In this document: positions 57,537 to 64,000 of the stretch, piece by piece
Layout: every line of letters begins with the position of its first letter
Position numbering within the stretch: position 1 is the stretch's first letter
DNA from: Andreprevotia lacus DSM 23236
GTDB lineage: Bacteria; Pseudomonadota; Gammaproteobacteria; Burkholderiales; Chitinibacteraceae
NCBI RefSeq assembly: GCF_900176275.1
Contig: NZ_FWXD01000011.1
Coordinates: 91,731 to 155,730 of the forward strand
Reading direction: 5' to 3'
DNA length: 64,000 nt
Notes under the pieces: generated by a model
Told to the model about the DNA's origin: nothing
The model's database searches: none
What the model saw: only the letters and a program-made list of their open reading frames with translations
Made by a program: the position numbers and the translations under genes

Positions 57537-58414
57537 ATCAGCGGCAGGAAGACATCCGTCACCATTTCATGCTCCGGCACGTCGGGAAAGAATTTCACGC
57601 GTTGCACGTAGAGCGGAAAGTCGCGCAATTGCTCGCCGCTGGCGGGCAGCCATTCTGCGTAGAGAAAGCGGATGGCAGCGACCATGCGCTCGGTTGCACC
57701 GGTGGCGCGCAGCACGGCGCAGCGGCCCGCAGGGATATGGCCGCTGGTAATCCCGATATCGTTCGGTGCCGGTTCAGTGTCGATCACGCAGCAAAGGTCG
57801 AGGCGGAATAGCTCGGGTGGCGTGGTATCCGGATTGTCGTAAAGGATGTTGTAGGTAGCACTCACGCTGGGTGGCAGATTGTTTTCCCGACGCCAGGCGA
57901 TAAAGCGCTGCACCGATTCGCCGATGCGCTGCAGGTCGCCACGATGCGGCAAAATGGCAATCTGAACGGCGGGGCAGTCGACGATTCGTACCTCGTCTGC
58001 GGTGTGTTGTTGGGCCATATGAGTACTCCTCAGGTCGCTGAGTGGTTGCAGGCGGGCATGCCAGCCTTGCCAGTCGGGGCTGCTGCGAAAGGCCGTGGGT
58101 GTTTGCCCGGTGAGCTTCTTGAAGGCGCGGGCAAAGGCTTCGGGGCTGTCGTAACCGCAATCGAGCGCGATATCGAGCACGCTGCGCGTCGGGTGATAAG
58201 CCAGCCGCTGGCTGGCGCGCTGCAAGCGGGTTTGCTGCACGTACTGGAACAGGCCGATGCCGAACCACTCGGCAAACTGGCGATGAAAATGAAAGCGTGA
58301 GCAGCAGGCAAGGTTGCTGAGTTGCTCCAGCGTCAGCGCTCCGTCCAGATGCGCATCGATGTATTCCAGTACGGTACGAAAACGGGTGCGATAGCGTTCG
58401 GTGGCAGATTGCAT
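57533..58414 (-). CDS. AraC-family regulator with GyrI-like effector domain
   Basis: 293 residues. Residues ~8-105 hold two AraC helix-turn-helix units (LTLEQLSNLACCSRFHFHRQ and IALDCGYDSPEAFARAFKKL). Residues ~130-293 form a GyrI-like (Rob/BmrR type) effector-binding domain (VRIVDCPAVQIAILPHRGDL). Such regulators control stress or drug-response genes. The stop codon TAG lies inside the CTAG of the MITE-like element, so the native 3' end may have been changed. ATG 58414 follows GGGGAAG; the frame to 58594 is not family-like. Confidence 0.85.
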   Translation of the reverse strand: MQSATERYRTRFRTVLEYIDAHLDGALTLEQLSNLACCSRFHFHRQFAEWFGIGLFQYVQQTRLQRASQRLAYHPTRSVLDIALDCGYDSPEAFARAFKKLTGQTPTAFRSSPDWQGWHARLQPLSDLRSTHMAQQHTADEVRIVDCPAVQIAILPHRGDLQRIGESVQRFIAWRRENNLPPSVSATYNILYDNPDTTPPELFRLDLCCVIDTEPAPNDIGITSGHIPAGRCAVLRATGATERMVAAIRFLYAEWLPASGEQLRDFPLYVQRVKFFPDVPEHEMVTDVFLPLI

Positions 58415-58709
58415 GGCTTCCCCTGTTGTTAGGGCGACTGTAGCGCACGGCATGGCCGTTTGCCCTGACAGATATTGCGCAATACGTTCACGAAAAGGAC
58501 GTTGGAATGAAGACGAGCTGCAATGCTGATGCAGGCAACAGCAAGGCATGCATTGCACGGCAACCCTTACCTGCAACCGCGCGGAGCTTGGCATAGGCTT
58601 TTTGATTGCTTGCCTGGTGCTGTTAAATGTCTGGTGCAGCGCTATATTGATCTGATCGTACCTTTTGCGTTACCGATGTGTCGTGATTGCGCCTTGCACA
58701 AGGTTGAAC

Positions 58710-59603
58710 ATGGGAATCCGCCTTTTTCTGCTACTGCTGGTCTTGTCCGCTTTCGCCTGGTCCCGTCCGGCCATGGCTGGCGCGCTCCAGCTGGATGACG
58801 AGACGCAGCGCTGGCTGGCAGTACACCGCACCATCTACTATGCTCCCGAATCCGATTACGGCCCCTTTGTGTTTACCGATGCGCAAGGCGTACCGCAGGG
58901 CTTATCGGTGGATTTTCTGCAGCTGATCGGCGAGCAGGCTGGCATACGCTTTGCGGCCTTGCCGGCTGCGCCGCTCAGCCAGAACCTGGAGGGGGTGAAG
59001 CTTGGCAAGGTGGACGTGCTGACCTCCTTGCGGCCCACGCCAGAGCGCGCGCAATGGCTGGATTTCAGCAAACCCTATGTGCTGGTGCCTGCAGCACTGG
59101 CGGTGCGCAGTGGCGCCGGTCAGCCCGATCTGGCGGCACTGGCAGGCAAGCGGGTTGCCGTGGGCAAGGGCTATGCGGTGGAGGGCTTCGTCAGGGAGCA
59201 CTATCCTTCGTTGCGCTGGGAGGCCGTGCCCGACGATGCCAGCGGCTTGCGTTTGTTGCGCGGTGGGCAGGTGGAGGCCATGGTGCTGGATGAAGCGAGC
59301 TTTGCCTTCATCGTCAAGCGCGAAGGCTGGAAGGACCTGACCCTGGGCGACCGGGTTGGCTATGACTACCCGCTCAGCATGGCCTATCGCAAGGACTGGC
59401 CGGAACTGGGGCGCATCTTTGATGCCGCGTTGCTGGCATTGCCGCCTGACCAGAAAACAGTGGTACTGACACGCTGGTTGCCCGAGCGCCAGCACGGTAC
59501 ACGGCGCGGCGACAATGCGATTGCCGCGGGTGGTATCGCCATCGTGGCGGCCGGGATTGCCGTGTTGCTGTACAGCCGTTTGCGCAAGCAGAGGGCCGCG
59601 TGA
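58710..59603 (+). CDS. Periplasmic venus-flytrap receptor domain with C-terminal membrane anchor
   Basis: 297 residues. Signal peptide (1-28), then an SBP_bac_3-type ligand-binding domain (about 34-262; IYYAPESDYGPFVFTDAQGV, then GLSVDFLQLIGEQAGI, and VDVLTSLRPTPERAQWLDFS), then a membrane helix (about 269-288) and a basic tail (LRKQRAA). There is no transporter operon. BvgS/EvgS sensors use the same domain ahead of their kinase; here it is a separate protein whose stop overlaps the kinase start (GTGA). It probably senses a small solute for that kinase (inference). Confidence 0.85.
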   Translation: MGIRLFLLLLVLSAFAWSRPAMAGALQLDDETQRWLAVHRTIYYAPESDYGPFVFTDAQGVPQGLSVDFLQLIGEQAGIRFAALPAAPLSQNLEGVKLGKVDVLTSLRPTPERAQWLDFSKPYVLVPAALAVRSGAGQPDLAALAGKRVAVGKGYAVEGFVREHYPSLRWEAVPDDASGLRLLRGGQVEAMVLDEASFAFIVKREGWKDLTLGDRVGYDYPLSMAYRKDWPELGRIFDAALLALPPDQKTVVLTRWLPERQHGTRRGDNAIAAGGIAIVAAGIAVLLYSRLRKQRAA

Positions 59604-62600
59604 GTCTCCGCCCGGCCGCAGCAGCCCCCGTTTCCGAGCTGCATACGCCGCGCGAATATGGCTGGCGCGGCGCGCTGCTGCTGGCCTTGACCTACTGCGC
59701 GGCAGCATTGCTGTGCATTTTTCTGTCGCGCCAGCCGGGCAATATCGCCACCCTTTGGCTGGCCAATGCCTGCCTGGTGGCCACGCTTTACGATGCGCAG
59801 TATCGCAGCTGGCCGTTGCTGCTGCTTGCCAGCGGGCTGGGCAACCTGCTGGCCAATGTCACTTTTGGCGATTCCATCCTGCTCAGCATCAGTTTCCTGC
59901 CAGGCAATGTGCTGGAGGCCATGCTCGGCGCGCTGGTACTGCGCCATGCCGGCTACTGGCGCGGCTTTGAGCGCAACGTGCTGGCGTTGTTGCAGCTGAA
60001 CCTGCTGGGCGCATTGTTGCCGGGATTACTGGGGGCCACCATCGGCGCCAGCCTGATTGCATGGTATGGCTTTGCCCCGTTTGACAAGGTGTGGCCAGCC
60101 TGGCTGGCTGGTGATGTGCTCGGCTCCGTCTGCGTGCTGCCGCTGGCCATGCTGTGGCTGCGGCGCACACCCAGCCATTCGCTTGCCGAGCTGCGCAACC
60201 CGGATCTGCTGGCCGCAGTGCTGATTGCATTGCCATTGCTGGTGCTGGCGATGCACTACCTGCCTTTGCCGCTGGTATACGGCATAGTGCCGCTGGTGCT
60301 GGCTGCTTTGTGGCTGCCGCTGTTGGCGCAACTGGCGCTGGTCATGTTTGCGTCGATAGCCGCGAGCGCAGCAATTGCCACCGGCTATTTCGTGCCGCCG
60401 CCGATGCTCAGCTACTCGGATGTGCTGCTGATCTATATCCCCGTTTGCCTGATGGTGCTGGTGCCGCAGATCCTGGCCGTGGCGGTGCAGGAAACGCGAC
60501 TGCGCACGGCCGCGCAGCAACTGAGCGAGCGGCGCTTTCGCGACATCATCCGCTACGCCGCCATTGGTCTGGTGCTGAATGACAGCGAGCGTCGCATGAT
60601 CGAGGTCAACGACGCCTTCTGCAACCTGATGGGGTATGCGCGCAAGGAGTTGATTGGCCAACCCTTTGGGCAACTGGTTCACCCGGACGATTTTGCTGCG
60701 GAGCAGGACAAGACCAGCCTGTTGCGCCAGGGGAGCAGTGATGTTTATGAAGGCGAAATCCGCTTCATCCATCGCAGCGGCGCGTTGATTGTGACCGAGG
60801 TGAAGGCCACGCGGCTGGAAGACACCACCAGCGGCAGCCTGATCATCCAGGTCAACGACATCACGCAGCGGCGCCAGGCAGAGCTGGCAATCAGCGAGTT
60901 GACCGAGCGCCTGCGGTTGGCAACCGGCTCGGTCGGTCTGGGGGTATGGGACCTCAACCTGCAGACCCATGCCTTGCTGTGGGACGAGACCATGTACTCG
61001 TTGTATGACTATCCGCAGGGCTTGGGCGAAGAAAACTACCAGCTGTGGCGCGCGCGCGTGCACCCGGATGACGTGAACCGGGTCGAGGCGGCGTTGAGCG
61101 ACTGCATTGCGCGGGGCAGCGTTTTCGCCAGTACCTTCCGCCTGCAGCTGGCCGATGGTGCGATACGCCACATTGCGGCCGATGCGGTGCCCATCCGTGG
61201 GGATGACGGCAAGCCCGTGCGCATGGTCGGGGTGAACCGGGATATCTCGGTACAGGTTCTGGCTGAACAGGCGCTGATTGCCGCCAAGGAGTCGGCCGAG
61301 CGGGCCAGCCAGGTCAAGAGCCAGTTCGTGGCCAATATGAGCCACGAAATCCGCACCCCGATGAATGCGGTGCTTGGCATGAGCGAGCTGCTGGCGGCTA
61401 CACCGTTGACGCCGGAGCAGCGCAAATACCTGGACATGACACGCGCTGCCGGGCGCTCGTTGCTGGCGATCATCAACGACATTCTGGATTTTTCCAAGAT
61501 CGAAGCAGGCCAGATGGTGCTGAACGAGGAGGAGTTCCTGCTTGGCCAGGTGCTGGATTCTGTGGCCGCGATGATGACGGTCAATTCCAGCAGCAAGCCG
61601 CTTGAGCTGGTGATCGGTGTCGAGCCCGGCGTGCCGCTGCGCTTGCTGGGTGACGAGCTGCGCCTGCAGCAAATCCTGTTCAATCTATGCGGCAATGCGG
61701 TCAAGTTTACTGCCGAGGGCGAGGTATCGCTGCTGGTACGGCAGGCCGGGCGGCGCAATGATCAGACGGTGCTGCTGGAGTTCATTGTCACCGATTGTGG
61801 CATCGGCATGGATGAATGGCAGGTAGAGCAGCTCTTTTCGGCTTTTTCGCAGGCGGATCCTTCCATTACCCGGCGTTTCGGTGGCAGCGGGCTGGGGCTG
61901 GCAATCTCCAAGCGTTTGGTGGATGCCATGCAAGGGCAGGTTGCGGTGCAGAGCGCTTTGGGCAAGGGCACGACCTTCCGCGTTACCCTGCCATTCGGGG
62001 TTGGCATGCAGGCAAGCCTCGCCAGACCCGATTTTGCGCAGAACTATCTGATTGCGTCGCCCAATGCCCTGTTGAGCAAGTCCATTGCCGATTATGTGGG
62101 GAGCTGGGGTGGGCGTCATGTCACTGTCGCGCAGCAGGGCGAATTGCTGAACGCCTTGCAAACCGGCCCGGAGAGTGAATACGACGTACTGCTGGTTGAT
62201 GGCCGTTTGGTAGATGCAGGCTGCGAAGCCGCAATCCGCACGCTGCGCGAGCATGCCGCGCCGCCGTTGCTGGTGGTGCTGGGCACGCGCAATGGCGTGG
62301 CGCCATTCGATGCCGTTGCCGTGAAGCCGGTGACCAGTTCCAGCCTGATGAACGCATTGCAGGAGGCGTATGGCAAGCGGGTCGGCGAGCCGGGCGAAGC
62401 CGCTGCGGTTGGCGAGGAGACCGTGCACCTGAACGGTCGCATCCTGCTGGTGGAAGACAATGGCTTCAATCAGGCGGTGGCAATCGGTTTCCTCTCCCCC
62501 AGTGGCTTGCAGGTCGAGACTGCGGACAACGGCCGCATCGCCGTTGAACGGCTGCGCCAAGCGCCAACGGCATTTGATCTGGTGCTGATGGATGTGCAGA

Positions 62601-63427
62601 TGCCGGTCATGGACGGCTATAGCGCCGCGCGGGCGATCCGCAGCGAGCTTGGCTTGCAGGTGCCCATCATCGCCATGTCGGCAGGGGTGCTGGAGTCCGA
62701 ACGCGCAGCATGCTTTGCCGCAGGCATGAATGATTTCCTGCCCAAGCCGGTGGACTGCAATGCGTTGCTGCAACTGGTGTCCAGCTATCTGGAGGCGCCG
62801 GCACCACTGTTGTCGCCATCGCGTGGTGATGAACCGGTGCATCCGCTGTTGCGCGAGGAGCAGTTGCTTGCGCGGGCAGTGCAAATGCCGTCCTTGATGA
62901 TATCGGTCGCCCCCATCCTGACCTCGATTGTTGAGCGGGCGCAGCAGCCCATTGGCCAGATCGATGCCTTGCTGCAGGCGGGCAAGGTGCAGGATGCACA
63001 GGCAGAGCTGCACACATTGAAAGGTGAAATGGCCAATCTTGGTGCCGTACGCATGGCCGAGCTGCTGGCACAAGCCGAGCGCAAGCTCCGGAATGGCGAG
63101 GTCGACCTGAGCCGCGAGCTGCCGCTGATCGGCAATACGCTGGCCGAAACGCTGGCCGCGCTGGCGGCGTGGCTGGAACAGCATGCTGCCCGACACGCAG
63201 AAGACCAAGATGCGCCGGCCCAGCTGCTGGATGAGGCGCAGCTGGCCGATTTGCTGGTGGCGCTGCGCAATAATGATCTGAAGGCCATTGAGCTGTTCGA
63301 GACCATGCGCATCAGCATGCGCGGGCATTTTGGCGCCGTGCAGGTGGCGGATATGGAAGCGGCCATGTCCATGCTGCAGTTTGGCCGTGTGCTGGCGGTG
63401 CTGGAGCAACCCGGCATGACGGCTTGA
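59600..63427 (+). CDS. Hybrid sensor histidine kinase: MASE1-PAS-PAS-HisKA-HATPase-REC-REC-HPt
   Basis: 1275 residues. MASE1 membrane sensor (1-~300, about eight helices), PAS domains (about 315-430 and 432-555), HisKA with phospho-His H582 (NMSHEIRTPMNAVLGM), HATPase (about 680-800; SGLGLAISKRL), a degenerate receiver (about 813-930, missing the N-terminal acidic pair), a full receiver (948-1065, D998 in LVLMDVQMPVMDGYS) and an HPt domain with H1138 (LHTLKGEMANLG). The phosphorelay can run H582-D998-H1138 and on to an unlinked response regulator, none being adjacent. Start is GTG, coupled to the receptor gene. Confidence 0.92.
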   Translation: MSLRPAAAAPVSELHTPREYGWRGALLLALTYCAAALLCIFLSRQPGNIATLWLANACLVATLYDAQYRSWPLLLLASGLGNLLANVTFGDSILLSISFLPGNVLEAMLGALVLRHAGYWRGFERNVLALLQLNLLGALLPGLLGATIGASLIAWYGFAPFDKVWPAWLAGDVLGSVCVLPLAMLWLRRTPSHSLAELRNPDLLAAVLIALPLLVLAMHYLPLPLVYGIVPLVLAALWLPLLAQLALVMFASIAASAAIATGYFVPPPMLSYSDVLLIYIPVCLMVLVPQILAVAVQETRLRTAAQQLSERRFRDIIRYAAIGLVLNDSERRMIEVNDAFCNLMGYARKELIGQPFGQLVHPDDFAAEQDKTSLLRQGSSDVYEGEIRFIHRSGALIVTEVKATRLEDTTSGSLIIQVNDITQRRQAELAISELTERLRLATGSVGLGVWDLNLQTHALLWDETMYSLYDYPQGLGEENYQLWRARVHPDDVNRVEAALSDCIARGSVFASTFRLQLADGAIRHIAADAVPIRGDDGKPVRMVGVNRDISVQVLAEQALIAAKESAERASQVKSQFVANMSHEIRTPMNAVLGMSELLAATPLTPEQRKYLDMTRAAGRSLLAIINDILDFSKIEAGQMVLNEEEFLLGQVLDSVAAMMTVNSSSKPLELVIGVEPGVPLRLLGDELRLQQILFNLCGNAVKFTAEGEVSLLVRQAGRRNDQTVLLEFIVTDCGIGMDEWQVEQLFSAFSQADPSITRRFGGSGLGLAISKRLVDAMQGQVAVQSALGKGTTFRVTLPFGVGMQASLARPDFAQNYLIASPNALLSKSIADYVGSWGGRHVTVAQQGELLNALQTGPESEYDVLLVDGRLVDAGCEAAIRTLREHAAPPLLVVLGTRNGVAPFDAVAVKPVTSSSLMNALQEAYGKRVGEPGEAAAVGEETVHLNGRILLVEDNGFNQAVAIGFLSPSGLQVETADNGRIAVERLRQAPTAFDLVLMDVQMPVMDGYSAARAIRSELGLQVPIIAMSAGVLESERAACFAAGMNDFLPKPVDCNALLQLVSSYLEAPAPLLSPSRGDEPVHPLLREEQLLARAVQMPSLMISVAPILTSIVERAQQPIGQIDALLQAGKVQDAQAELHTLKGEMANLGAVRMAELLAQAERKLRNGEVDLSRELPLIGNTLAETLAALAAWLEQHAARHAEDQDAPAQLLDEAQLADLLVALRNNDLKAIELFETMRISMRGHFGAVQVADMEAAMSMLQFGRVLAVLEQPGMTA

Positions 63428-63434
63428 ATCGACC

Positions 63435-64000
63435 TGACCCGTCCTGAATTAGGTTGACACCCAAAACAGCTGGTTTGAACCCGCATTATTCTGCCAACGA
63501 CGCCCGGTGCACCGCATCGGGCGTTTGCATTTGCAACGACAGATGCGGCCGCTCATGGTTATAAATCGCGACCGACTCACCCACCATCCGCCGGGCCTGC
63601 GCAAGGTCCGCAGGCCGCTGCAACAACAACTCCGTCTTGAGAATGCCATTCACCCGCTCTGCCAGCGCATTCTGGTAGCAATCATACCCATCCGTCATCG
63701 AGCAGATCACCCCATGCTGCCGATGCAGCTTCTGGTAGTAACTCGAGCAGTACTGCACACCACGATCCGAGTGATGAACCAATGCCTGTCGGGTCTGCCG
63801 ACTTCGCAACGCCATTTTCAAGGCTTGGGCTACCTCTTCAGTCTGCAAGCTGGCATGAACATGCCAGCCGACAATCTTGCGGGAGTACGCATCCGTGATC
63901 AGGCTCAGGTAGACGACCTTGCCCGCCGTCGGCAGGTAGGTGATATCGGCGACCCAGAGTTGTTCGCTACGCTGCACAACCCATTGCGCCGGCCCCGGCT
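63435..64000 (-). mobile_element. IS3-family insertion sequence, partly in the window
   Basis: Starts at a TGACCCGTCC end, 8 bp after the kinase stop, and runs past the window edge. It carries a DDE transposase read toward this end, as usual for the IS3 family. Confidence 0.8.
63486..64000 (-). CDS. IS3-family transposase OrfB, 5' part outside the window
   Basis: The frame is open to the window edge, so the N-terminus lies beyond it. The DDE catalytic core is seen: first Asp in LWVADITYLPTAGK, second in HHSDRGVQYCSSYY, and Glu in QNALAERVNGILKTELL. RMVGESVAIYNHERPHLSLQ is the conserved C-terminus. No stop or frameshift in the visible part. Confidence 0.9.
   Translation of the reverse strand, partial: PGPAQWVVQRSEQLWVADITYLPTAGKVVYLSLITDAYSRKIVGWHVHASLQTEEVAQALKMALRSRQTRQALVHHSDRGVQYCSSYYQKLHRQHGVICSMTDGYDCYQNALAERVNGILKTELLLQRPADLAQARRMVGESVAIYNHERPHLSLQMQTPDAVHRASLAE

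Noticed and set aside
1..64000. tRNA, rRNA or CRISPR array
   Set aside because: No cloverleaf-like intergenic segment, rRNA stretch or regularly spaced repeat was found by eye; a tRNAscan or covariance search could still reveal something small.

Overview
The window is GC-rich, densely coded bacterial DNA that reads as a betaproteobacterium of the order Neisseriales, probably a chitinolytic lineage near Chitinibacteraceae/Chromobacteriaceae (inference). The support is a secreted two-CBM GH18 chitinase together with a GlcNAc-type PTS permease, the order ribD-ribE-ribBX-ribH-nusB-thiL-pgpA, dapA next to bamC, and a GntR gene beside one long TCA-cycle cluster. No rRNA, tRNA or CRISPR array was seen.

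Layout. 0-9.5 kb is accessory: an exported unknown protein, a two-motif phospholipase D-like protein, an ABM-domain protein beside an ECF sigma factor with a SnoaL-like tail, a tag operon whose two downstream genes are broken (one is an orphan GspG-like gene containing a 14-G run), several unknown genes and a low-molecular-weight tyrosine phosphatase. 9.5-10.7 kb holds a 271-bp MITE-like element and a yybP-ykoY (Mn2+) riboswitch with its promoter ahead of a UPF0016 exporter. 10.7-13.3 kb is purine uptake and salvage (NCS2 permease, apt, hpt). 13.4-23.3 kb holds a CorA-like protein, glyA, nrdR and the riboflavin/nusB/thiL/pgpA operon, tightly packed with overlapping start and stop codons. 23.3-28.9 kb has the chitinase with a NagR-like operator, msrA, queF, a LexA-type repressor with a candidate self-operator, and dusC. 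28.9-37 kb has a DUF2252 protein, dapA-bamC and an RND efflux pump with its adaptor. 37.4-39.5 kb is nagE (EIICBA).

39.7-54.5 kb is a nearly uninterrupted TCA block: mdh facing a GntR/UTRA regulator, then sdhCDAB-sdhE-gltA-sucAB-lpd-sucCD. Aconitase, isocitrate dehydrogenase and fumarase are not in the window. The three gaps sucA|sucB, sucB|lpd and lpd|sucC each carry a perfect GC-rich stem-loop without a U-tract.

54.6-64 kb is again accessory: three unknown genes, a 55-codon secreted four-cysteine peptide, the second MITE-like copy whose CTAG edge supplies the stop codon of an AraC/GyrI regulator, and a two-gene sensory unit (membrane-anchored venus-flytrap receptor plus a 1275-residue MASE1 hybrid kinase). 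The window ends inside an IS3-family element that begins 8 bp after the kinase stop.

Most likely to repay attention: the split receptor/kinase pair, the small cysteine peptide, the twin MITE-like elements, the broken GspG-like gene with its poly-G run, the stem-loops of the suc operon, and the predicted operators at the chitinase, lexA and gntR promoters.
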